Source: Candidatus Eisenbacteria bacterium (GTDB lineage Bacteria; Eisenbacteria; RBG-16-71-46; SZUA-252). From it: a DNA stretch of 35,629 nt. The stretch lies in contig DASTBC010000016.1 in assembly GCA_035712245.1 (NCBI GenBank), forward strand, positions 1-35,629, written 5' to 3'. Shown in pieces: positions 1-7,095 of this stretch. The position numbers and the translations under genes were made by a program. Position 1 is the first letter of the stretch. Every line of letters starts with the position of its first letter. The notes beneath the pieces were generated by a model. That model made no database searches, was not told the DNA's origin, and worked only from the letters and a program-made list of their open reading frames with translations.

Positions 1-572
1 GCCTCCTCGGCGCTCGCCGAGATCTCGATCGGGACGCCGGCGCTCGCGGACTGCTCGCGGGCGAAGCGCTCGGCGTTCTCGCGGCTCCGGCTCCACACGC
101 GCACCCGCCGGAGCGGCCGCACTTCCTTCATCGCGGCAAGATGCGTCCCCGCCTGAACGCCGGATCCGACCAGCGCGAGGTCTCCCGCATCTTCTCGCGC
201 CAGCGCGTCCGTCACGGCGCCCGAGGCCGCGGCCGTGCGGATCGCGGTGATGGAGGAGGCATCGAGAATCGCGAGCGGCTCCCCGCGCTCCACTCCGAAC
301 AGCATGACGACGCCCTGGTGCGAATCGTACGGGGTTCCATGATTCCCGGGCATCACGGTCACGACCTTGAGCCCGAAGCTTCGCGGCTCACCCAGATACC
401 CGGGCATCAATCCCAGGATGCCGGAACCGTCCGGGAGCCGCATCAGGCTCCGAAGCGGCTGGACCACCTCCCCTCGCGACAGCGAGGTGAGCGCGTCGCG
501 CATGAGCGGCACGCACACGTTCATCGTGAGGAGCCGCCGAACGCCCCGTTCGTTCACGAAGAGGACCTTCAC
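1..572 (-). CDS. Ornithine cyclodeaminase / mu-crystallin family protein (3' end outside window)
   Basis: About 190 N-terminal codons are visible; the gene continues past position 1. The family uses NAD(P)(H) for cyclodeamination of ornithine or for imine/amino-acid reduction in the cytoplasm. Visible family marks are the N-terminal dimerisation region, the segment FGLKVVTV with its conserved Lys near residue 69, the stretch DASSITAIRTAAASG near residues 104-118, and a Rossmann nucleotide-binding turn GSGVQAG at about 137-142. The GTG start at 572 overlaps the TGA of the upstream dehydratase in a GTGA tetranucleotide, so the two are probably translationally coupled. A dehydratase followed by an OCD-like gene recalls the EutB/EutC pair of ectoine utilisation, but such pairs also occur in other amino-acid pathways and no other ectoine gene is visible. 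Family assignment is secure; substrate is unknown. Confidence 0.9.
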   Translation of the reverse strand, partial: MKVLFVNERGVRRLLTMNVCVPLMRDALTSLSRGEVVQPLRSLMRLPDGSGILGLMPGYLGEPRSFGLKVVTVMPGNHGTPYDSHQGVVMLFGVERGEPLAILDASSITAIRTAAASGAVTDALAREDAGDLALVGSGVQAGTHLAAMKEVRPLRRVRVWSRSRENAERFAREQSASAGVPIEISASAEE

Positions 573-1540
573 CTTTCCCCCTTCTCCGATGCGACCGCGG
601 CGAGCGCGCGCTCGGGATCCACGTTCCCGCCGGACACGATGCTCACGACCACGTCGTTCGGCCGCACGACCACCTTCCCCGAGAGGAGCGCGGCCGTCGC
701 CACGGCGCCGGATCCTTCCACGTAAAGTTTCGCGCGGACCATGAGCGCGCGCATCGCTTCGACGATCTCACCTTCCGTCACGAGCGCGATCCCGTCGAGC
801 GCGGTGCGCGCCACTTCGAGCGCGATTGAGCCCACGAAGGGCGGCGTCAGGCCGTCGGCGAGCGTGCTCGAGGGACGCGGAACGGGAATCGGCTTCCCCG
901 CCTCGAGCGCCGGCGTCATGCCCGGACCCGCCTCCAGCTCCACGCCGACGACGCGGCACGCGGGCTTCATGGCCTTCACGGCCGACGCGACTCCCGCCAT
1001 CAATCCTCCGCCGCCGATCGGAACGACGACGAGGGTGACGTCCGGCGCCTGCTCCACGATCTCGAGCCCCAGCGTGCCCGCCCCCGCCACGCCGATGGGA
1101 TCGTCGAAGGGATGCACGAACGCCGCGCCGGTTCGGGCTTCCTCCTCGCGGAGCCGGTCGAACAGGGTGGCCCGGTCTTCGTGCGAGACGATCGTGCCGC
1201 CATAGCCTCGCACGGCCGCGGTTTTCGATGTCGGCGCGTCCGCCGGCATCACCACGGTGCACGGCACGTCCAGGGCGTGAGCGGCCCACGCCACGGCCGC
1301 GGCGTGATTCCCCGCGGACACGGTGATGAGGCCCCGGGCACGCCGGGCCGGGTCCATCGAGAGCACGACGTGCAGCGCGCCACGCGGCTTGAACGATCCC
1401 GTCTTCTGGAAGCTCTCACACTTGAGGAGCATCCGCGCGCGGACACGCTCCCCCAGATTCGCCGAGGAGAACACGGGCGTGCGGTGGAGACGGCCTCCGA
1501 TGCGAGCCGCCGCGCCGCGGATACTCTCGAGGGGGATCAC
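569..1540 (-). CDS. Threonine/serine dehydratase-like PLP enzyme (fold type II)
   Basis: A cytoplasmic PLP enzyme of the threonine ammonia-lyase / serine racemase family, 323 residues from the chosen start, the usual length for forms lacking a C-terminal ACT regulatory domain. The Schiff-base lysine lies in SFKPRGA (Lys about 51), the residues SAGNHAAAVAW follow, and the phosphate-binding glycine loop is GGGGLMAG. The reading frame is open far upstream, but that part is arginine-rich and overlaps the next gene; the first sensible start is GTG at 1540, directly before the conserved helix. The end overlaps the OCD-like gene by four bases. Lack of an ACT domain argues for a catabolic or specialised enzyme rather than the isoleucine-biosynthetic IlvA; an EutB-like role is possible. 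Start choice is moderately sure, family is very sure. Confidence 0.9.
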   Translation of the reverse strand: MIPLESIRGAAARIGGRLHRTPVFSSANLGERVRARMLLKCESFQKTGSFKPRGALHVVLSMDPARRARGLITVSAGNHAAAVAWAAHALDVPCTVVMPADAPTSKTAAVRGYGGTIVSHEDRATLFDRLREEEARTGAAFVHPFDDPIGVAGAGTLGLEIVEQAPDVTLVVVPIGGGGLMAGVASAVKAMKPACRVVGVELEAGPGMTPALEAGKPIPVPRPSSTLADGLTPPFVGSIALEVARTALDGIALVTEGEIVEAMRALMVRAKLYVEGSGAVATAALLSGKVVVRPNDVVVSIVSGGNVDPERALAAVASEKGER

Positions 1541-1586
1541 TTCCGGACGGCCCGCGTCCCTCGACGGCGCACGGTTCCTGTCGCGT

Positions 1587-2732
1587 TCATCTCGATCGCG
1601 CCGAGTCCGGGGCGGCGTCCCGATAGGCGGACGTGACCGCGGGACCCTGAACGTACATGTCGAACAGGGCGCGGCGCACCTTCGAGTCTCCCGCCATCCG
1701 GGTTCGGTGCTCGATGAGGTTGACCCGCGGCCGCGTCTCTTCCAGCGACTTCCCCTCGGCCACGGCCGCACGCGTCTGACCGGTCACGCTGTCGAAGAGC
1801 CGAACGAGCTGGGCCAGGTAGCCATCCCCCTTCTCGACAGGTCCGTGCCCCGGCACGATCGTGCGCGCGCCGAGGGAGCGGACACGCTCCAGCGTGGCGC
1901 TCCAGTCGCCGACATGGGACTGGTCTCCTCCCACGAGCGGGATGGGCCAGACCACCAGATCGCCGGCAAAGAGGACGCGCTCGCGGGGGAGATAGACGAC
2001 CAGATCGCCCCTCGTGTGGCCACGGCCCGGATGGAGGATGCGGATCTCCCGCGTCCCCGACCGGAGGGTCATGCGGTCCTGAACCACCGCCGTCGGAAGC
2101 ACGATCTCGGCTCCAGGGACCACATCGAGATAGTGTTCCACGAGCCGGATGTCGCTCTCCATGCTTTCACGCTCCTCCGGCGTGATCGTGGAACCGTCCA
2201 GTCCCTTGCCGGAGACCAGAAGGCTCTTCAGGTACTCGACTCCCTGTGGCGCTTCCCGGAGCATCCCTTCTCGTGCCTTGAGCCCATCCACCGGGAGATA
2301 GTCGCGAACGGCGGCGTGCGCGATGAACTCGACCCCGGGAGACGCGTCACGGTAGACCTGGTTCCCGATGATGTGATCGTCGTGCCAGTGCGTGTTGATG
2401 ACCGTGCGGATCGGTTTCTTCGTCACCTTGCGAATCGCGGCGAGCACTTCGGCGGATGACTCGGGCGCGTCGATGACCACGACCCCGTCGTCGTTCACGA
2501 CGAAGCCGCTGTTGCCGTCGCACATCATCCCGGGAGGGTCGTTTCGGAGCACGGCGTAGACCCCGTCCGCGAGCCGCTCCACGCGGAAGTTCGCGGCGAC
2601 CGGATGCGTCGCGCCGGTGCTCCTCGAGGTCCCCGAGAAGGCGGGGCGCGTCACCGCGACGAGTACGAGCACGCCACGGAGAAGGAGGGAGCCCGTTCGC
2701 CTCATCTCGCGCGCTCGTTGTCCAAGGGTCAT
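1587..2732 (-). CDS. Secreted metallo-beta-lactamase-fold hydrolase
   Basis: The MBL zinc site is complete: HWHDDH (His115, His117, Asp119, His120 from this start), a downstream His in GRGHTRGD, the bridging Asp in FAGDLV and the final His in VPGHGPV. The N-terminus has a basic stretch, a hydrophobic core LLLRGVLVLVAV and a small-residue cleavage region, so export to the periplasm is likely. No good Shine-Dalgarno is visible; ATG at 2732 is preceded about 8 nt upstream by TACTACAAT, a possible -10, which would make the message nearly leaderless. An internal ATG at 2705 is an alternative start. The subgroup resembles the broad class of periplasmic MBL hydrolases that includes B3-like and quinoprotein-relay-like proteins; antibiotic hydrolysis cannot be inferred. 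It ends 46 bp before the dehydratase gene. Confidence 0.88.
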   Translation of the reverse strand: MTLGQRAREMRRTGSLLLRGVLVLVAVTRPAFSGTSRSTGATHPVAANFRVERLADGVYAVLRNDPPGMMCDGNSGFVVNDDGVVVIDAPESSAEVLAAIRKVTKKPIRTVINTHWHDDHIIGNQVYRDASPGVEFIAHAAVRDYLPVDGLKAREGMLREAPQGVEYLKSLLVSGKGLDGSTITPEERESMESDIRLVEHYLDVVPGAEIVLPTAVVQDRMTLRSGTREIRILHPGRGHTRGDLVVYLPRERVLFAGDLVVWPIPLVGGDQSHVGDWSATLERVRSLGARTIVPGHGPVEKGDGYLAQLVRLFDSVTGQTRAAVAEGKSLEETRPRVNLIEHRTRMAGDSKVRRALFDMYVQGPAVTSAYRDAAPDSARSR

Positions 2733-2869
2733 GGTGCGCGATTGTAGTATGGGCGGCCCGGATCGTGCCAGAAGTGGACGCAACCTCGGCGCGGCGGATA
2801 GCATGAACGGGAGCTTGGCGGGCTTGCTGGCTCCACGCGGTGCTTCGATTGGGGCGAAGGGGAACGACG

Positions 2870-3361
2870 GTGGCCGACGATGCCGAGGAAGTCAGGGCCG
2901 GAATGACCGAGACCGAGATGAGGTCCAACCTCCTCCGCCTCGTGTTCGGCGGCAGCGAGGAGCTCTTCGAGGAGTTCCGGAGCGCCGTGGAAGCCATACT
3001 CCCGCCCGACGCTGCCGCCGTGGTGCGCGGAAGCTCCGTCACGGGACGACGCCACGAGGACCAGAGTCCGTTCGACTCGAAGGGCCCGGGAACCAGCGAC
3101 GTGGACCTCACGCTCGTGGGAAGCACCGTGCTCGACTGGTTCACCGAAGAAGGCTTCTACATACCCGGCGTGCACTCGAAGCCTCTGAGCGAGGAGCATC
3201 CCGACGTCGCCCCGGGGCTCGTTCCGCTTCGCCGGAAGCTCATCTCGATCGTCGCGCGCCCCGTGAACATCCAGGCCACCCGTGACTTCGCGATGTTCCT
3301 GAAGGAGGTCCTCTTCGGGCAGCCCTATCTCACGATCGTCGGGAAGATCGAGTCCGCGTGA
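2870..3361 (+). CDS. Putative nucleotidyltransferase (pol-beta-like fold)
   Basis: A 163-residue protein with the split signature of the polymerase-beta nucleotidyltransferase superfamily: RGSSVTG at about 53-59 followed by SDVDLTLVG at 76-84, whose two Asp residues (77, 79) would bind the metal. The spacing between the GS element and the SDxD element is about ten residues longer than in minimal nucleotidyltransferases, and I do not see a clear third acidic residue, so activity is uncertain. GTG at 2870 is chosen because AAGGGGA sits six bases before it; ATG at 2903 is an alternative. The end overlaps the following phosphoesterase gene as GTGA, suggesting the two products are made together. 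The substrate is unknown. Confidence 0.65.
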   Translation: MADDAEEVRAGMTETEMRSNLLRLVFGGSEELFEEFRSAVEAILPPDAAAVVRGSSVTGRRHEDQSPFDSKGPGTSDVDLTLVGSTVLDWFTEEGFYIPGVHSKPLSEEHPDVAPGLVPLRRKLISIVARPVNIQATRDFAMFLKEVLFGQPYLTIVGKIESA

Positions 3362-4101
3362 CGGTCCGGATCCTGAGCTACAACATCCGGTACGGAGGGG
3401 TGGGACGTGAGGAAGCTCTCGCCGAAGTGGTCGAAGCCGCCGCTCCGGACCTGGTCGTGCTCCAAGAGGCCAACCGTCCCGAAGTCGTGAAGCGTCTCGC
3501 GGAGCGCACCGGGATGAGCGCCTGGGCCTCCTCGCCGAAGCACTCGGTGGGCTTCATGAGCCGGCTCGAGACCCGTGGGCACGAGTGGCACCGGCCCCGC
3601 GGCTGCCCGAGAGCGCTCCTCCAAATCGACCTCGTGGCCGGGGATCTCACCGTGTTCGGAATCCACCTGAGAGCGATCCACAGCAACTGGTCCGAGCGGA
3701 GCCGAGCCCGGGAGCTCACGCTGGCGCTGCGCTCCATCGAGCGGCATCGCGAGGGGATCCACGTGCTGGCCGGCGACTTCAACACACTCGCTCCCGGGGA
3801 GAGCCTGGATCTCCGGCGCCTTCCCCGCCGTCTCCAGCTCCTGACCTGGATCCTGGGCCGAACGATCCAGTGGAAGACGATCCAGTCGCTGCTCGATGCC
3901 GGGTACGTCGACGGCTTCCGCCACCTCCATCCCGACGTGACCGGTCACACGTTCCCGACCTGGAATCCGCACGTTCGGCTGGACTACTTCTTCGTTCCGG
4001 TTTCGGCGGTGGATCGCCTGGTGTCGTGCGAAGTGCTCGTGGGCGGCGGCTCGAAGCACGCCTCCGATCACTTTCCCCTGCTCGCGGGCTTCGACGTGTA
4101 G
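3358..4101 (+). CDS. Endonuclease/exonuclease/phosphatase (DNase I fold) family protein
   Basis: A 247-residue protein covering one complete EEP domain with no signal peptide. The catalytic landmarks are in order: SYNIRYGG (Asn9), LQEANR (metal-binding Glu37), GIHLRA (His103), AGDFNT (Asp140, Asn142) and the terminal SDHFPL (Asp237, His238). Members cleave phosphodiester bonds in nucleic acids, inositol phosphates or sphingolipids, and the sequence does not say which. The GTG start overlaps the TGA of the nucleotidyltransferase-like gene, so a shared function such as processing a nucleotide or nucleotidylated product is a reasonable inference. The next gene is convergent. Confidence 0.88.
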   Translation: MTVRILSYNIRYGGVGREEALAEVVEAAAPDLVVLQEANRPEVVKRLAERTGMSAWASSPKHSVGFMSRLETRGHEWHRPRGCPRALLQIDLVAGDLTVFGIHLRAIHSNWSERSRARELTLALRSIERHREGIHVLAGDFNTLAPGESLDLRRLPRRLQLLTWILGRTIQWKTIQSLLDAGYVDGFRHLHPDVTGHTFPTWNPHVRLDYFFVPVSAVDRLVSCEVLVGGGSKHASDHFPLLAGFDV

Positions 4102-4216
4102 CTGGAGGATTCCCTGTAAGCATGGGGTCAAGACGGCCGAGGAAACGCGGACGTCCAGGTGTTCGGGCTACGGAGGCGGGAGCGGGAGGCGGTTCGGAAA
4201 TGCGAGCACGGCGAGC

Positions 4217-5173
4217 CTAAGGGTTTCGGTCGAGCTGAGCCGCGAACGTGGTGAGTGTCGGAAACCGCTCCATGCCCGGGACCTCCGGCGCTCCGGCACC
4301 GCCGAACCAGAGCCGAACCCGTTTGGGAAGGCTCTCGCGCAATCGGTGAGCTTCCTGTTCGGCGCGCGCTCGCGGAACCGCCGCGGACACACTGATGACG
4401 ACTGCTTCGGCTCCCCCCGAGGAGATGGTGGCCGCAACCTGCTCGGTCGGCGTGTCGGCACCGAGATAGATCACGCGGTATCCCCGCACCGCGAGGAGCA
4501 CGCTCACCATGAGGAGCCCCCCCTCGTGCGTGTCCCCCGGAAGAAGCGCCGCCGCCACGCGAGCACCATTCGCTTCGCGGTCGAAGGGCTCCCGGACCTC
4601 TCGGAGGAAATCCGAGAGACAGGCCGAAGCGAAATGCTCGTGACGGATCTCGATGCGACCCTCTTCCCACTCGTGTCCGACACGTGTCATGAACGGTCCC
4701 GAGATCTCCTCGAGGAACCGGAGCGGTCCCATGCGTCCCCAGGCCGCACGCAGCTCGCGCATCAGAGAGCCGCGATCGAACCGGATCGAGGCATGGAGGA
4801 GGGTTTCCTGGAACCGCCTGACCTCGCCTTCCTGGAAGGCCGTCGCGCCCCTCTCGGGAGGTGCTCCTACCGCCGGTTCGTTCAGCGAGAGAAGCGAGTC
4901 CAGCTGGGAGACCGGGAGATTCAGAACGTCGGCCGGACGATGCCCTTGCGCGAGGAGCCTCGCGACGCGCCGGAGCCGCTCGACGAAGGCCGCCGGGTAG
5001 AGCCGATGCCCGGACGGCTTTCGCTTCGGCCTCGGGTTACCGTAACGGCGCTCCCAGGTGCGAAGGGTCTCGGCGGGGATCCCCGTGGCGCGTGACAGGG
5101 CCCCGATCGAGAGCGGCCTCGCGAGCGTCTTGGGGTGAGGGATCCCGTCCTGGTGCTGCTTCTCGTCAGGCAA
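4217..5173 (-). CDS. MerR-family regulator with B12-binding photoreceptor module (CarH/LitR-like)
   Basis: A 318-residue cytoplasmic regulator. Residues about 20-90 are a MerR winged helix (LSIGALSRATGI, TLRTWERRYG, RLYP). Residues about 115-200 form the helical cap and about 205-318 the cobalamin-binding Rossmann domain. The diagnostic residues of adenosylcobalamin photoreceptors are present: Trp169 followed by nine residues and Glu179-His180 (Wx9EH), and DTHEGG, whose His216 is the expected lower axial cobalt ligand. In known CarH/LitR proteins the dark tetramer represses and light breaks the Co-C bond to release DNA. The TTG start at 5173 follows GGAGAGGTGGAA; a longer in-frame extension to 5317 has poor composition. 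No carotenoid gene lies nearby; the adjacent barrel, fasciclin and DUF378 genes are plausible targets. Confidence 0.9.
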   Translation of the reverse strand: MPDEKQHQDGIPHPKTLARPLSIGALSRATGIPAETLRTWERRYGNPRPKRKPSGHRLYPAAFVERLRRVARLLAQGHRPADVLNLPVSQLDSLLSLNEPAVGAPPERGATAFQEGEVRRFQETLLHASIRFDRGSLMRELRAAWGRMGPLRFLEEISGPFMTRVGHEWEEGRIEIRHEHFASACLSDFLREVREPFDREANGARVAAALLPGDTHEGGLLMVSVLLAVRGYRVIYLGADTPTEQVAATISSGGAEAVVISVSAAVPRARAEQEAHRLRESLPKRVRLWFGGAGAPEVPGMERFPTLTTFAAQLDRNP

Positions 5174-5268
5174 GATGGTTCCACCTCTCCGAGGCACGAC
5201 GCCGATGCCGGCGCGCGTACTGTAGCCCAACGCGCGCCGGCGGGTTGAATGTTTGCTCGTGGGAACCG

Positions 5269-5913
5269 CTAGAACCCGAACGCAAGACCCCATGAGGCTT
5301 GAAAGCTGTTCGGCCACCAGCTCGTCTCGGCGCCGGAGTCGTCCACCTTCGCCACCCCGAAGGTGTGGCCGACCTGGCCCATGATGCCGACGGTCTCGGA
5401 GAGCATCATGAATCCTCCGATCCGACCCGAGACCCCGAACCGGGTCACCGACTCGGACTCGGTCTCGGAGCCGCCGACGTCCAGCTTCTGCTCACCGGAC
5501 CAGTACTCGACGCCCGGTCCCAGGAAGAACTGCAGCCGGTCACCGACATTCCCGACCTTGTCCACCCCGAGCCGGAACTTGAGCGACGTTCCGGTCGCGT
5601 CGATCTCGGGATCCGCCGACGTGGCGCCCTTCCAGTTCATGGACGAGAACCCGTACGCACCCGAGATCGCGAGCGCGTAGTCGGGGCTCAGGGACCGCCA
5701 GTACTCCGCGTTCACGTTGGTCTCGGGCGATGTCGTCGGGGCGAGGTACGTCCCCGTTCCGACCGACGTCGGAGCATATCCGTCCGCCGTTCCCTGGCCG
5801 AGACCGATCGACAGGCGGTTCTTCATGGCGCTGGCCGTTTCAGACTGGGCGTAGGCGGGAACCGCGCAAGCCGCCACGCCCAGGGCGATCACTCCGATCA
5901 AGGCTCGATTCAT
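5269..5913 (-). CDS. Outer-membrane beta-barrel protein, small OmpW/OmpX-like size
   Basis: A 214-residue exported protein. The signal peptide runs MNRALIGVIALGVAAC to about the AYAQ cleavage site. The mature part alternates hydrophobic and polar residues in short strands with Asp/Ser/Gly-rich turns and ends in a terminal aromatic (GLAFGF), the pattern recognised by the BAM machinery. A strong AGGAGAGGAG precedes the ATG. The gene is followed after about 95 bp by the CarH-like regulator and preceded by the fasciclin gene only 33 bp away, so fasciclin and barrel are probably cotranscribed. No ligand or channel role can be read from sequence. Confidence 0.75.
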   Translation of the reverse strand: MNRALIGVIALGVAACAVPAYAQSETASAMKNRLSIGLGQGTADGYAPTSVGTGTYLAPTTSPETNVNAEYWRSLSPDYALAISGAYGFSSMNWKGATSADPEIDATGTSLKFRLGVDKVGNVGDRLQFFLGPGVEYWSGEQKLDVGGSETESESVTRFGVSGRIGGFMMLSETVGIMGQVGHTFGVAKVDDSGAETSWWPNSFQASWGLAFGF

Positions 5914-5946
5914 GATGGGACTCCTCTCCTTTCGTTGGCCGCGCCG

Positions 5947-6453
5947 TTACTGCGGCAGCAGCACCGTATCGATGACGTGGATGACACCGTTCCGGGCGGT
6001 GATATCGGTGGCAGTGACGTTAGCGTCGTTGACCTTGACGCCTCCAGCCGTGCTGATCGTCAGGCTCTGACCGTTCGCGGTCGGCAGGGACGGACTCGTG
6101 ACGACCCTGGCCGCCGGATACTCTCCCGGCACCACGTGGTAGAGCAGGATCTGCTTCAGGGCGGCCGGATTGTTCAGGAGCGACTGGAGCGTCGCAGGGT
6201 CGATCTTCGCGAACGCCTCGTCCGTGGGAGCGAAGACCGTGAACGGTCCCTTACCCTGCCCCGACAGTGTGCCCACGAGATCGGTGGCCTCGAGAGCCGT
6301 GAGGAGCGTGTTGAAGGACCCGGCCTCCCGCGCGACCTGAACGATGTTCTTCTCCTTGGAGCTCTTCCCCGAACCCGCGGTCGCATCCGACGGAACGATA
6401 CCGCTGAGAGCGATGAGGCCAGCAGCCGCGAGCACGACACCAGACTTGAGCAT
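5947..6453 (-). CDS. Secreted fasciclin (FAS1) domain protein
   Basis: A 168-residue protein with a signal peptide (MLKSGVVLAAAGLIALSG) and one complete FAS1 domain: FTVFAPTDEAF (H1 box), LLYHVVPGEY and the terminal NGVIHVIDTVLLP (H2 box). FAS1 proteins act outside the cytoplasm in adhesion or small-ligand binding. The start at 6453 has AGGAGG at the right distance; the open frame extends to 6603 but that part crosses the regulatory region. It lies 33 bp upstream of the barrel gene. The upstream gap carries a TTTGAA-N5-TTCAAA dyad over a possible -35 element, so the gene is a candidate for repression by a dimeric regulator. Confidence 0.92.
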   Translation of the reverse strand: MLKSGVVLAAAGLIALSGIVPSDATAGSGKSSKEKNIVQVAREAGSFNTLLTALEATDLVGTLSGQGKGPFTVFAPTDEAFAKIDPATLQSLLNNPAALKQILLYHVVPGEYPAARVVTSPSLPTANGQSLTISTAGGVKVNDANVTATDITARNGVIHVIDTVLLPQ

Positions 6454-6533
6454 GACGACTTCCTCCTTTGGACCTACCGGTTGCGAACGAACCTCTTCGA
6501 CCACTTGGACGACGCCCCCTATGATGCCCATGT

Positions 6534-6550
6534 TTTGAACAGGATTCAAA
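6534..6550. promoter_or_regulatory. Inverted repeat TTTGAA-N5-TTCAAA, candidate operator
   Basis: Perfect 6-bp arms with a 5-base spacer. It overlaps the possible -35 of the fasciclin promoter and lies about 80 bp from that start codon. The sequence TTTGAACA recurs at 6691-6698, overlapping the end of the TATAAT on the other side of the gap. The CarH-like regulator 1.4 kb away is the nearest candidate binder, but no experimental operator is matched here. Confidence 0.4.
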
Positions 6551-6685
6551 CAGGTTTCTAAGGCTGGCTCGACTAACGGGGTCCGAGGCGATTTCTTCAG
6601 CATAAATGATTGTTAATCAGTTATATATGGCTTGCCCGACGGTCCCAGCGGGGGTGGGGCCTCGTTCGAGGTTCCTAGAATCGAA

Positions 6686-6691
6686 TATAAT
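6686..6691 (+). promoter_or_regulatory. TATAAT -10 element for the DUF378 gene
   Basis: A perfect consensus -10 hexamer in an A+T-rich island about 92 bp before the DUF378 start codon. No convincing TTGACA is found 16-18 bp upstream, so the promoter is either activator-dependent or weak. The downstream TTTGAACA overlaps the last T. Confidence 0.4.
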
Positions 6692-6783
6692 TTGAACACA
6701 TCTGAAGCAACGCGCGGGCGGCACCACGGCGCGCGTGACACGGTGGTGAACCGTTCCACAGGTCCCTGGAAGGAGGGTTCCAC

Positions 6784-7008
6784 ATGAAGGCTCTAGAAGT
6801 ACTGGCAGCGGCGCTCGTGATCGTGGGTGGGTTGAACTGGGGGCTCGTTGCGGTTGCGAACTTCGACCTGGTAGCGCTTCTCACCGGCGCCGGCGACTTC
6901 GGGTCGAAGAACGTTCTCGGGGCCGTGATCTATGGGCTGGTGGGGGTCTCGGCCGTGTACCAGATCCTCACCTGGAGGCGCGCACAAAGGCAAACCGTGG
7001 AGCCGTGA
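6784..7008 (+). CDS. DUF378 family small membrane protein
   Basis: A 74-residue protein with two predicted transmembrane helices (about 5-27 and 43-62). It has the family hallmark GGLNWGLVA near residues 15-23 and a second small-residue helix LGAVIYGLVGVSAVYQI, followed by a basic tail. The start has GGAAGGAGGGTT upstream. The function of the family is not known; members are often found in stress or envelope contexts. The gene is transcribed alone and is closed by a strong hairpin 31 bp downstream. Confidence 0.88.
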   Translation: MKALEVLAAALVIVGGLNWGLVAVANFDLVALLTGAGDFGSKNVLGAVIYGLVGVSAVYQILTWRRAQRQTVEP

Positions 7009-7038
7009 CACGCAGGCACCGTCCGCCACCCATCAAAT

Positions 7039-7069
7039 GGCGCCCCACAGGTTCCACCCGTGGGGCGCC
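7039..7069. terminator. Hairpin terminator between convergent genes
   Basis: Ten-base-pair perfect stem GGCGCCCCAC / GTGGGGCGCC with an 11-nt loop, lying between the DUF378 stop (7008) and the stop of the minus-strand secreted protein (7096). It can serve both directions. No long T-run follows on either side. Confidence 0.75.
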
Positions 7070-7095
7070 TCAACCCTTTCGCCTGGGGGCTGCGT

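Larger units (their letters stand above)
6454..6783. promoter_or_regulatory. Divergent intergenic region between fasciclin and DUF378 genes
   Basis: This 330-bp gap is distinctly richer in A+T than its surroundings, especially 6600-6632 and 6681-6700. It must hold the promoters of both divergent genes. On the plus strand a perfect TATAAT lies at 6686-6691. On the minus strand TTGAAT and CATCAT, 17 bp apart, are a possible -35/-10 pair. The inverted repeat at 6534-6550 covers that -35. I see no open frame of coding character in it. Confidence 0.5.

Noticed and set aside
1587-2732. Antibiotic-resistance beta-lactamase
   Set aside because: The zinc site is shared by the entire metallo-hydrolase superfamily and no subclass-specific residues could be confirmed.
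6600-6700. A+T-rich island as an integration scar or origin
   Set aside because: No integrase, direct repeats or DnaA-box cluster is visible; promoter sequences of two divergent genes explain the composition.
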